This document shows positions 34,552 to 45,279 of a stretch of DNA of 64,000 nt, piece by piece. Position 1 is the first letter of the stretch; each line of letters opens with the position of its first letter. The stretch is taken from assembly GCF_017795745.1 (NCBI RefSeq), contig NZ_CP059067.1, positions 1,178,001-1,242,000 of the forward strand, in the 5' to 3' direction. A program made the position numbers and the translations under genes. The stretch is from Rhizobacter sp. AJA081-3 (GTDB lineage: Bacteria > Pseudomonadota > Gammaproteobacteria > Burkholderiales > Burkholderiaceae_C). The notes below the pieces were generated by a model. It saw nothing but the letters and a program-made list of their open reading frames with translations. It was not told where the DNA came from and did no database searches.

Positions 34552-36561
34552 TCAAGCGCCGGAGAAGAAGCCGATCGCGACACCGGCCAGCAAGGTCAGC
34601 CCCGCCGCGATCAGCACGAAGCCCAGAAGCTTGGACGCGAGCGTCATCGGTGCCGACGGTGCGTCGACCAGGTGCTTCTCGAGTTCGCCGCTCTCGACCA
34701 TGCGCTGGTACTCGAGGGGATGCTCGCGGCGGTAGTGCTCCAGGCTCATCGTCCCGGTGAACATCACGATCTCGACCGGGAACTTGTCGGGCCGGAAGTG
34801 GTTGTTGAAGAAGTGCACCGTGAAGAGGAACACCACCGCCAGGAACGCCTCCTCGCCGTGGAAGATCGCAGCCACGTTGAACACCCAGCCGGGCAGGTAG
34901 GTGCCGGTGAGTCCGGGCAGCCACATCATCAGGCCGCTGACGCCGATGATCGTGACCCCCCAGAACGGCGCCCAGTAGTCGAACTTCTCCCAGTACGTCC
35001 AGCGGTCGAACACCGGGCGCGGGCCCTTGCCGAAGAACCACTTGAACATGGCGAGCATGTCGCGGCCGTCCTGCAGGTTCGGGATCATCGAGTCCGGGCC
35101 GAACCAGCGGAAGGTCTTGCGCTGGCGCCACAGGTTCAGCGCCATGTAGCCCAGGTGCCAGAAGAACACCGCGGCGAAGATCACCGCGTTGACGCGATGG
35201 ATCAGCCCGGCGACCTTCGGCCCGCCGAGGGCCTTCATCACCCACGGTGCCCAGGCGGCGTCGGGGTAGAACAGCGGCATGCCGGTCAGCGTGAGGATCA
35301 TCAGGCTGAGCGCGAACGTGATGTGGGCCAGGCGCCAGATGGCACTGAAGCGCCGGTAGTGCTTGGCTTCGAGGTTCGCCGGCAGCGCGGAAGCCGCCAC
35401 GTGCGGGCGCAGTACACCCTGGCGGCGGTCCTGGAACTCGCGCCAGAACCACAACAAGGTGTGCAGCCAGAAGAAGCCGAAGGTGCCCACGAGCAGACCG
35501 ACCATCATCTGGTAGCCGATCCACATCTGCGGGTAGCGCGCGAAGTCGTCGGTGCGGCCGTGCGGCTGGAAGGTCGCGAAGCCCGCCGACGCGACGCCCA
35601 CGCCCTTCTTGCCGTTGTGGCAGGACTCGCAGGTCTCCATGCGGTTGGCCGGGTGGACCTTCGACTCGGGGTTCTTCGCCTCGAGGATGCCGTGGCTGCC
35701 GTGGCAGTCGTAGCACTTGGCCGTGTAGGCGTAGCCCAGCGTGCTGATCTGGCCGTGGTAGGTGGCCTTGTAGGACGCGTAGTTCTCGGCGTGGCAGCCG
35801 CCGCAGTTGGCGGTGATCGTGAGCTTGACCGGATCGGCCGAAGTGTTGCCGACGGCGTGGGCGCTGTGGCAGTCGGAGCAGACGGCCGACTTGACGTTGT
35901 GCTTGACCAGCGCTTCCTTGCCGTGGATCGAGGCGGTGTATTCATCCAGCGCGTCGCTGTGGCAGGTCTCGCCGCACATCGCCGCGCTGGTCAGGCGCCA
36001 CTTCTCGTGCGCCGGGCTGGCCTTGGTCGGGATGTCGAAGCTGTGCGTGTCGTGGCAGCCGTCGCAACTGGCGTTGGCCTTGCTCCGGTCGGCCTTGCTG
36101 CCGCGGGCGTGGAACGACTTGCGGTAGGCCTCGATGTTGTCGACAACGATGCCCAGGCGCGGCTTGGCCGCGGCGGTGTTGTCGGCCTTGGCCTGGTCCC
36201 ACAGCTTCTGGTGGCAGTCGGCGCAACCCGCGGAACTGGACGTGGTGCGGGCCGGATCCTTCTTGTGGCCGGCGCCTGCAGCGGGTTGGTCTGTGATGCC
36301 GGTGTGGCAGGCCACGCACTGCATCTTGGCGTGCACGCTGCCTGCGTACTTCTCGGGCGCGATGCCGAGCAAGGCGCGCGCCTTGCCGTCGGCGGCGGGC
36401 ACTTCGAGCTTGTGTGCCTTGGCGTCGTGGCAGCTCAGGCAGCCCGCGTTGTCCAGCGCACCCGCATCCGCTGCGGCCGAGGCCACCGGGGCGGCCACCA
36501 GCGCACTCCATGCGAGCAGGCCCAATGCGGCCACTCGCCCCACCCATCGGATCGCACGCAT
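34552..36561 (-). CDS. Inner-membrane multiheme c / cytochrome b fusion, CbcL-like quinol oxidase
   Basis: A 669-residue protein. After a signal segment (residues 1-30) there are eight CxxCH sites (Cys at about 41, 82, 113, 166, 228, 253, 283, 311) and one CX3CH site (CGETCH, about 196-201), so up to nine c-haems. The C-terminal half has about six membrane segments (near 350-372, 408-428, 456-476, 532-550, 572-590 and 645-666) with several His, as in the diheme HydC/FdnI b-type family. The same fusion of nine c-haems with a b-type domain is known in Geobacter CbcL, an inner-membrane quinol oxidase for metal reduction. Here it would replace CymA as the donor to MtrCAB. Confidence 0.82.
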   Translation of the reverse strand: MRAIRWVGRVAALGLLAWSALVAAPVASAAADAGALDNAGCLSCHDAKAHKLEVPAADGKARALLGIAPEKYAGSVHAKMQCVACHTGITDQPAAGAGHKKDPARTTSSSAGCADCHQKLWDQAKADNTAAAKPRLGIVVDNIEAYRKSFHARGSKADRSKANASCDGCHDTHSFDIPTKASPAHEKWRLTSAAMCGETCHSDALDEYTASIHGKEALVKHNVKSAVCSDCHSAHAVGNTSADPVKLTITANCGGCHAENYASYKATYHGQISTLGYAYTAKCYDCHGSHGILEAKNPESKVHPANRMETCESCHNGKKGVGVASAGFATFQPHGRTDDFARYPQMWIGYQMMVGLLVGTFGFFWLHTLLWFWREFQDRRQGVLRPHVAASALPANLEAKHYRRFSAIWRLAHITFALSLMILTLTGMPLFYPDAAWAPWVMKALGGPKVAGLIHRVNAVIFAAVFFWHLGYMALNLWRQRKTFRWFGPDSMIPNLQDGRDMLAMFKWFFGKGPRPVFDRWTYWEKFDYWAPFWGVTIIGVSGLMMWLPGLTGTYLPGWVFNVAAIFHGEEAFLAVVFLFTVHFFNNHFRPDKFPVEIVMFTGTMSLEHYRREHPLEYQRMVESGELEKHLVDAPSAPMTLASKLLGFVLIAAGLTLLAGVAIGFFSGA

Positions 36562-36627
36562 GTCGTCCGCCGTTCTGTTGTTGTTGTGGCTTGCGCCGCC
36601 CTCACGGCGCCCATCAGGAAGCGACGG

Positions 36628-36978
36628 CTACTGCGAGAGGATCCAGTCCGCCAGGTTCTTCTGTGCGGCAACGTCCTTGGTGTTGAGCATCTTGTGGTCT
36701 TCCTCGGTGCCGTCGTCCAGCTTCACCTTGGGGCTGGTGGTGAAGTTCTTGATCAGCGCGTCCTGTCCTTCGGGCTTGCCCTTGTATTTGGCGGCGATCT
36801 TCTTGTAGGACGGACCCTTCTTCTCCTTGTCGATCGCGTGGCACTTGAAGCAGTCGTTCTTCTTGGCCAAGGCCTGGGCAGCGTCTGCATCGACAGCCAG
36901 GCTGGGACCGGACGCGGTCAGCAAGACTGCAGCGAAGGACGAACCGAGCACAGTGCGCATCATTGTTCCGAGCTTCAT
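36628..36978 (-). CDS. Periplasmic monoheme cytochrome c (class I)
   Basis: A 116-residue protein with a signal peptide (MKLGTMMRTVLGSSFAAVLL, ends near SLA) and one haem site, CFKCH, near residue 49. A Met in DHKML is a candidate sixth ligand. The size and the KNDCFKCHAIDKEKKGPS-type start are those of the cytochrome c551/552 group. It is the first gene of the mtr region and may shuttle electrons between the inner-membrane fusion and MtrA. In-frame ATGs at 36978, 36963 and 36960 are possible; the first has an AGGA site. Confidence 0.85.
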   Translation of the reverse strand: MKLGTMMRTVLGSSFAAVLLTASGPSLAVDADAAQALAKKNDCFKCHAIDKEKKGPSYKKIAAKYKGKPEGQDALIKNFTTSPKVKLDDGTEEDHKMLNTKDVAAQKNLADWILSQ

Positions 36979-37047
36979 GAAAGGTGTCCTGAGTGGAAGT
37001 GAAAGGAAGACTGAAGCGGAAAGTAACGCCGACCAGGGCGTTTGTGC

Positions 37048-37061
37048 ATGATGCGCATCAA
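37048..37061 (-). promoter_or_regulatory. FNR/ANR-type box upstream of the cytochrome-mtr cluster
   Basis: On the minus strand TTGATGCGCATCAT matches TTGAT-N4-ATCAA at 9 of 10 defined positions. Its centre lies about 76 bases before the start of the cytochrome gene. A site at -41.5 would put the transcription start near 37013 with a leader of about 35 bases, a normal class II layout. It predicts induction without oxygen. Confidence 0.65.
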
Positions 37062-37077
37062 AAAAAGAGTGCCGCGC

Positions 37078-37091
37078 TTGATCTGCGTCAG
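37078..37091 (-). promoter_or_regulatory. Second, weaker FNR-like box
   Basis: The plus strand reads TTGATCTGCGTCAG, 8 of 10 matches to TTGAT-N4-ATCAA. Its centre is exactly 30 bases, about three helical turns, upstream of the first box, so two regulator dimers could lie on one face of the DNA. Confidence 0.4.
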
Positions 37092-37158
37092 GCCGTTGTG
37101 TGCGCCACCGCACCCAGTGGATGCAGCAGCATGAACCTTGAGGCCTTGTCGGCCCTGT

Positions 37159-39879
<2,721 letters not shown>

Positions 39880-39888
39880 GTTCTTCCT

Positions 39889-41082
39889 CTAGGTGATGAG
39901 CGGGAGCGAGCGCACCGACAGCACGCCCTGGATCGCGGCGATCTCGGCCAGCGCGCTGGGCGCCACCGGGCTGTCGACGTCGACCAATGTGTAGGCCATG
40001 TCGCCGCGCGACTTGTTGACCATGTTGTGGATGTTCAGCCCGGCCCTCGCCATGGCGGTGGAGATCTGGCCGAGCATGTTGGGCACGTTGGCGTTGGCGA
40101 TCGCCACACGGTACGCCGATTCACGGGCCATCGAGACGGCCGGGAAGTTCACCGCGTTGGCCACGTTGCCATGCTCGAGGAAGTCGCGCAGTTGGTCGAC
40201 CACCATCACCGCGCAGTTGTCCTCCGCCTCGCGGGTGGAGGCGCCCAGGTGCGGCAGCGCGATGACGAGCGGGTTGCCGTGCGTGGCCGCGCTCGGGAAG
40301 TCGCACACGTAGCGGCCGATCGCGCCGCGCTCCAGCGCCGCGAGCACGGCGGCGTCGTTGACCACGCCCTCTCGCGAAAAGTTCATCAGCACCGCGCCGG
40401 GCTTCATCAGGACGATGTTGTCGGCGTTCACCAGGTCGCGCGTGGCGGCCAGCAGCGGCACGTGCAGGGTCACGAAGTTGGCGCCGCGCAGCACCTCGGC
40501 CACGCTGGTGGCGCGCCTGACCTGCGCGGGCAGGCTCCAGGCCGCGTCGACGGTGATCTCGGGGTCGAAGCCGAGCACGTTCATGCCCAGGCGGATGGCG
40601 GCGTCGGCCACCAGGCAGCCGATCTTGCCCAGGCCGACCACGCCCAGCGTCTGCCCGGCGAGCTCGACGCCGGCAAAGGCCTTCTTGCCGTCTTCGACGC
40701 GCTTGTCGAGATCGGGCGCGGCGGGGTCGAGCTGCTGCACGAACTGCAGCGCGGCCGGCAGGTTGCGCGCGGCCAGCAGCATGCCGGCGAGCACCAGCTC
40801 CTTCACCGCGTTGGCATTGGCGCCTGGCGTGTTGAAGACGGGCACGCCGCGCAGGCTGAGCGCGGCCACCGGGATGTTGTTGACGCCGGCGCCGGCGCGG
40901 GCGATGGCGTGCACGCTGGCGGGGATCTCGGCGCCGTGCAGGTCCGCCGAGCGCAGCAGGATGGCGTCGGGCTCGGTGACGTCCTTGCCCGTCAGGTATC
41001 GATCGGCAGGCAGCCGCGCCAGGCCGCTCGCCGAGACCTGGTTGAGCACCAGGACCTTGAAGGGCGCGGGGGCGTCAGCCAT
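39889..41082 (-). CDS. serA: D-3-phosphoglycerate dehydrogenase (serine synthesis)
   Basis: A 397-residue enzyme of the short SerA type. It oxidises 3-phosphoglycerate, the first step to serine. Key blocks are [12 protein letters not shown] (about residue 62), the NAD motif [28 protein letters not shown], and [10 protein letters not shown] with the catalytic His. A C-terminal ACT domain (from about residue 320, [20 protein letters not shown]) is the expected serine sensor. It overlaps serC by 8 bases, so the two are coupled. Confidence 0.92.
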   Translation of the reverse strand: MADAPAPFKVLVLNQVSASGLARLPADRYLTGKDVTEPDAILLRSADLHGAEIPASVHAIARAGAGVNNIPVAALSLRGVPVFNTPGANANAVKELVLAGMLLAARNLPAALQFVQQLDPAAPDLDKRVEDGKKAFAGVELAGQTLGVVGLGKIGCLVADAAIRLGMNVLGFDPEITVDAAWSLPAQVRRATSVAEVLRGANFVTLHVPLLAATRDLVNADNIVLMKPGAVLMNFSREGVVNDAAVLAALERGAIGRYVCDFPSAATHGNPLVIALPHLGASTREAEDNCAVMVVDQLRDFLEHGNVANAVNFPAVSMARESAYRVAIANANVPNMLGQISTAMARAGLNIHNMVNKSRGDMAYTLVDVDSPVAPSALAEIAAIQGVLSVRSLPLIT

Positions 41083-42157
41083 GCTGGGCCTCGAACTCCT
41101 TCATGTACGCCACCAGCGCCTTCACGCCCTCGACCGGCATGGCGTTGTAGATCGAGGCGCGCATTCCGCCGACGACGCGGTGTCCCTTCAACTGCACCAT
41201 GCCGCGCGCCTGCGCGCCCTTCAGGAAGGCTTCGTCGAGCTTGTCGTCCTTCAGCTTGAAGGGCACGTTCATCAGCGAGCGGCAGTCGCGGGCCACCGGC
41301 GCGGCATAGAAGTCCTGGCTGTCGAGGTAGTCGTACAGCAGCGCGGCCTTGGTGCGGTTGTGCGCCTCCATCGCAGCCAGGCCGCCCTGCGCCTTGATCC
41401 ATCGGAACACCAGCCCGGCGATGTAGATCGCGTAGGTGGGTGGCGTGTTCAGCATCGACTCGGCCTCGGCCTGCTGCTGGTAGTCGAAGGCCGAGGGCGT
41501 GATCGGCAGCGCGCGGCCGAGCAGGTCGTCGCGCACGATGACGATGGTCAGGCCGGCCGGGCCGATGTTCTTCTGCGCGCCGCCGTAGAGCAGGCCGTAC
41601 TTCGTCACGTCCAGCGGTCGCGAGAGGATGTTGCTCGACACGTCGGCCACCAGCGGCACCTCACCGGTGTCGGGGGTGAAGTGGTACTCGACGCCGCCGA
41701 TGGTCTCGTTGGCACAGATGTGCACGTAGGCGGCGTTCGGGTCGAGCTTCCAGGTCTCGCGCTTCGGGATCGTCGTGTAGCCGCTGTCCTTGGCGCTGGC
41801 CGCCACGTTGACGGTGCAGTACTTGCCCGCTTCCTTGATCGACTTCTTCGACCATTCGCCGGTGTCGATGTAGTCGGCGCCGGTCTTGCCGCGAAGCAGG
41901 TTCATCGGGACGATGGCGTTCTCTCCGATCGCGCCGCCCTGCATGAACAGCACCTTGTAGTTGGCGGGGATGGCCAGCAGCTCGCGCAGCAGCGCCTCCG
42001 CCTCGGCGTGGATGGCGATGAATTCCTTGCCGCGGTGGCTCATCTCCATCACCGACATGCCCGAGCCGTGCCAGTCGAGCATCTCGTCGGCGGCCTGGCG
42101 CAGCACGGACTCGGGCAGGGCGGCCGGGCCGGCGCTGAAGTTGAAAACGCGGGTCAT
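41075..42157 (-). CDS. serC: Phosphoserine aminotransferase
   Basis: A 360-residue PLP enzyme that converts 3-phosphohydroxypyruvate to phosphoserine and also acts in vitamin B6 synthesis. The N terminus [15 protein letters not shown], the block SHRGKEF, and the PLP Lys in [12 protein letters not shown] are typical. The length is standard. With serA directly after it, this is the first two steps of serine synthesis in one operon; serB is not in the window. It is divergent from the helical protein gene, 158 bases away. Confidence 0.94.
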   Translation of the reverse strand: MTRVFNFSAGPAALPESVLRQAADEMLDWHGSGMSVMEMSHRGKEFIAIHAEAEALLRELLAIPANYKVLFMQGGAIGENAIVPMNLLRGKTGADYIDTGEWSKKSIKEAGKYCTVNVAASAKDSGYTTIPKRETWKLDPNAAYVHICANETIGGVEYHFTPDTGEVPLVADVSSNILSRPLDVTKYGLLYGGAQKNIGPAGLTIVIVRDDLLGRALPITPSAFDYQQQAEAESMLNTPPTYAIYIAGLVFRWIKAQGGLAAMEAHNRTKAALLYDYLDSQDFYAAPVARDCRSLMNVPFKLKDDKLDEAFLKGAQARGMVQLKGHRVVGGMRASIYNAMPVEGVKALVAYMKEFEAQHG

Positions 42158-42315
42158 GGAACGGGTCTCCAGGCGGGTGGTCGGGTGAGGGGGAAGAGCA
42201 TAACCAGATTCGAGGTCCGTTCCATGACCTCGGCCCCTGGCGCCCGCGCGGCGTTGGTGACAGCATCGCGGCGGGAGCCGCAGGCCCCGGCCGACGAACC
42301 AACGAGGAGACCCGC

Positions 42316-42993
42316 ATGATGAAGTCCGGTATCGACCAGGACGCCCTGATCCAGATGTTTGCCACCGCCACGGCGAGCGGCACCGAGCAGGTCCGCAAGG
42401 GCGTGACGCAGGCGACGCTGGCCGCGCTGCAAGGCCGCGAGCTGAGCCTGAAGAACATCCGCAGCGTGTTGAAGACGGTGGCGCAGTCGGCCTCGGCCGG
42501 CGCGGCGATGAACAAGCTGCCGGGCGTGGACGTCGAAGACCTGCTCGACAAGGCGGTGGTCGGCATGGACGAGGCGCTGCTCAAGGCGGTCGACGCGAAC
42601 CGCGTGGCGCTGCAGCAGTTCGTCAACCAGGGCGCCGACCTGCGCGAGAAGCACCTGAAGAAGGCGCTGACCGACCTTGAGGCGATGGAAGACAACTTCA
42701 TCGGCACGCTGAAGAAGGCCGCCGAAGGGGCTGGTGCGCAGGCCTCGACGCAATGGGCGCCGATCCTCGAGAAGCTGCAGGCCGGCGGCACGCTCTCCGG
42801 CGCGAAGGCGGCCACCACCGCCGAGCAGTTCGTCAATCAGATGCACACGGCCATGCGCGACACCCGCGCTGCCAGCCTGAAGGCGGCGCAGACGCTGGCC
42901 GAGAGTTACACCGCGCTGGTCAGCGGCGTGCTGATCGGCATGTCGGATGCGCTGACGCAGGGCGGCGCGGCCAAGCCGCGCGGCAAGAAGTAG
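42316..42993 (+). CDS. Conserved helical protein of unknown function (DUF6781/phasin-like)
   Basis: A 225-residue soluble, Ala-rich and largely helical protein without signal or membrane segments. Segments such as [20 protein letters not shown] and [20 protein letters not shown] suggest long amphipathic helices, like phasins or four-helix stress proteins. It ends in a basic tail (KPRGKK). I recognise it only as a type common in Burkholderiales. The ribosome site is AGGAGAC; ATGs at 42316 and 42319 are both possible. A role on polyhydroxyalkanoate granules is possible but not shown. Confidence 0.65.
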   Translation: MMKSGIDQDALIQMFATATASGTEQVRKGVTQATLAALQGRELSLKNIRSVLKTVAQSASAGAAMNKLPGVDVEDLLDKAVVGMDEALLKAVDANRVALQQFVNQGADLREKHLKKALTDLEAMEDNFIGTLKKAAEGAGAQASTQWAPILEKLQAGGTLSGAKAATTAEQFVNQMHTAMRDTRAASLKAAQTLAESYTALVSGVLIGMSDALTQGGAAKPRGKK

Positions 42994-43018
42994 CAAGGGC
43001 TGAGGTATCGTGCCGGGC

Positions 43019-44464
43019 ATGAATTCGCCCGGCGCAGACTTCTCGTTCTTCTGGCACGACTACGAGACCTTCGGCGTCGTGCCGCGGCGCGACCGGCCGG
43101 CGCAGTTCGCCGGCGTTCGCACCGATGGCGAGCTCAACGAGATCGGCGAGCCGGTGATGCTGCATTGCCAGCCGGCCGGCGACTCGCTGCCCGACCCCGA
43201 GTCCTGCCTGCTGACCGGCATCACGCCGCAGCATTGCCTCGAACACGGCGTGCCCGAGCACGCCTTCGCTGGGGCCATCGAAGCGCAGCTCGCCAGGCCG
43301 GGCACCGTGGGCGTGGGCTACAACTCGATCCGCTTCGACGACGAGGTGACGCGCTTCCTGTTCTGGCGCAACCTCATCGACCCCTATGCGCGTGAATGGC
43401 AGAACGGTTGCGGCCGCTGGGACCTGCTCGACGTGGTGCGCGCCACCCGCGCGCTGCGCCCCGACGGCATCAGCTGGCCGACGCACGACGACGGCCGTGC
43501 CTCGTTCAAGCTCGAGCACCTGACTGCGGCGAACGGCCTGGCGCACGAGGCGGCGCACGATGCGCTGTCCGACGTGCGCGCCACCATCGCGCTGGCCCGG
43601 TTGATCCGCGCGCAGCAGCCGCGGCTGTGGGAGTTCTGCCTGAAGCTGCGCCGCAAGGATGCGGTGATCGCCGAGATCGGCAGCGGCCGGCCCTTCCTGC
43701 ATGTATCGGGCATGTACCCGCCCGAGCGCGGCTGCCTGGCGATCGTGTGGCCGCTGGCGCCGCACCCGACCAACAAGAACGAGCTGATCGTGTGGGACCT
43801 GGCGGTCGATCCGGGCGAGCTGTCGTCGCTCGACGCCGCGACGCTCCGCGAGCGGATGTTCACCCGCGCCGACGAGTTGCCCGAGGGCGTGACGCGGTTG
43901 CCGATCAAGACCATCCACATCAACAAGTCGCCGGTCGTCGTCGGCAACCTCAAGACTCTGAGCCCGGAGATGGCCGCGCGCTGGGGCATCGACGTGGCGC
44001 AAGCGCTGCAGCACGCCGAAGCCGCGGCGCAACAGGGCACGGCGCTCGCCGGGCTGTGGCCCGAGGTGTTCGCGCGGCCCGCGCCGGCCCAGGCGCCGGA
44101 CGTGGACGAGGACCTGTACGGCGGCTTCGTCGGCAATGCCGATCGCGGGCGGCTGCAGCGGCTGCGCGAACTCGCGCCCGAGCAGCTCGCGGCCAAGCGC
44201 CTCGCCTTCGACGATGCGCGGCTGGAGGAGATCGTGTTCCGCTATCGGGCGCGCAACTTCGCGGCCACCCTGTCTGAAGACGAGCGCGCCCGCTGGGAGG
44301 AGCACCGCGCGCGGCGCCTGCACGATGGCGAGGGCGGCTCGCTGACGCTGCAGGCCTTCTTCGACCGCATCGACACGCTCAACGAGTCGGCCGACGAGCG
44401 CGGCCAGGCGATCCTCGAAGCGCTGTACGACTACGCCGAGCAAATCGCGCCAGAGCCCGTGTGA
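43019..44464 (+). CDS. sbcB: Exodeoxyribonuclease I
   Basis: A 481-residue 3'-5' single-strand DNA exonuclease of the DEDDh family, used in recombination and mismatch repair. The first motif is FWHDYETFG (residues about 11-19, with the catalytic Asp and Glu), the second lies in GYNSIRFDDEV, and the third in HDALSDVRATIALA with its His and Asp. The length matches E. coli ExoI. ATG 43019 is preferred to a GTG three codons upstream. Its stop abuts that of the convergent rubrerythrin gene. Confidence 0.92.
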   Translation: MNSPGADFSFFWHDYETFGVVPRRDRPAQFAGVRTDGELNEIGEPVMLHCQPAGDSLPDPESCLLTGITPQHCLEHGVPEHAFAGAIEAQLARPGTVGVGYNSIRFDDEVTRFLFWRNLIDPYAREWQNGCGRWDLLDVVRATRALRPDGISWPTHDDGRASFKLEHLTAANGLAHEAAHDALSDVRATIALARLIRAQQPRLWEFCLKLRRKDAVIAEIGSGRPFLHVSGMYPPERGCLAIVWPLAPHPTNKNELIVWDLAVDPGELSSLDAATLRERMFTRADELPEGVTRLPIKTIHINKSPVVVGNLKTLSPEMAARWGIDVAQALQHAEAAAQQGTALAGLWPEVFARPAPAQAPDVDEDLYGGFVGNADRGRLQRLRELAPEQLAAKRLAFDDARLEEIVFRYRARNFAATLSEDERARWEEHRARRLHDGEGGSLTLQAFFDRIDTLNESADERGQAILEALYDYAEQIAPEPV

Positions 44465-45148
44465 TCAGGCCGGCGGCTCGATGCGCCGGAAATGCTTCGC
44501 CGCGTTGGCGCACACCGGGCAGGTCTCGGCCGGCAGCTTGTTGAGCGTGCAGCCGCACAGCTGGCAGATGAAGAACTGGCCGGTCTTCGCATCGATGTGC
44601 TTGGCCACCTGCTCGAAGAAGCTCGGCGACCAGCGCTGGATCTGCGCGATCTTGTCGCGGTGCTGCTTCTCGGTGGCCCAGGCGTAGCGCACCGTGGTCA
44701 TGGCGTCGGCGTGGTCCTCGGCGCGCAGGCGCTCGAGCAGGCCGGGATACAGCGAGTCGATCGAAGCCATCTCCGACGCGGCCGCGGCGATCAGGTTCTC
44801 GCGCGTCGTGCCCGCTTGCACTGCCGGCCTGGGCACCGGGGGCACCTCGACATTCAGCCGCGCCAGGATGCGCGCGAAGTTGCCGGCATGGATCAGTTCC
44901 GCCGCGGCGAAGGCGGTGAACAGGTAAGCGATGCCGCGGTAGCCTTCCTGGGCGGCCGTGCGGCTGAATTCGGTGTAGCGGTAGTAGACATTCATCTCCG
45001 CCTCGTGGGCGGTCTGCATCGCCGCGATGGTCGCGGGGTAGGGCGCGGCTCGCGCGAGCCGCAGCGGCGCGAGCGACAACAATGCGCCGCCGACCAGCCG
45101 CCGGCGCGCCCGCGAGCGGACAGCCTGTTGCCGGATCGTGTCTCGCAC
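44465..45148 (-). CDS. Rubrerythrin-like protein with an export signal
   Basis: A 227-residue protein with two parts: a ferritin-like diiron domain with the ExxH-type motifs AAAELIHAGNF and ATEKQHRDKI, and a C-terminal rubredoxin-like iron site CQLCGCTLNKLPAETCPVC. Rubrerythrins reduce hydrogen peroxide. Usually they are cytosolic, but here the N terminus has RRRLVGGALLSLAPLRLARA, a Tat- or Sec-like signal. The GTG at 45148 follows a strong AAGGAG site, which fixes the start. It could protect periplasmic enzymes from peroxide. Confidence 0.8.
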   Translation of the reverse strand: MRDTIRQQAVRSRARRRLVGGALLSLAPLRLARAAPYPATIAAMQTAHEAEMNVYYRYTEFSRTAAQEGYRGIAYLFTAFAAAELIHAGNFARILARLNVEVPPVPRPAVQAGTTRENLIAAAASEMASIDSLYPGLLERLRAEDHADAMTTVRYAWATEKQHRDKIAQIQRWSPSFFEQVAKHIDAKTGQFFICQLCGCTLNKLPAETCPVCANAAKHFRRIEPPA

Positions 45149-45279
45149 CGTGAGCTCCTTCGCAGCCCGTATGGCGGCAGTCTGGTGCGGCTGGGCGGCC
45201 GGGCCATTGACCTTGCGCAACGCCCGAAATGCCGACGGCCCGCCGAAGCGGGCCGTCACGGCGGGTCAGGAGCGATCGC

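Noticed and set aside
36593-36610. GCGCCG/CGGCGC hairpin between the first cytochrome and the CbcL-like gene as a terminator
   Set aside because: The stem is only 6 bp and lacks a T-run; GC-rich DNA gives many such short repeats.
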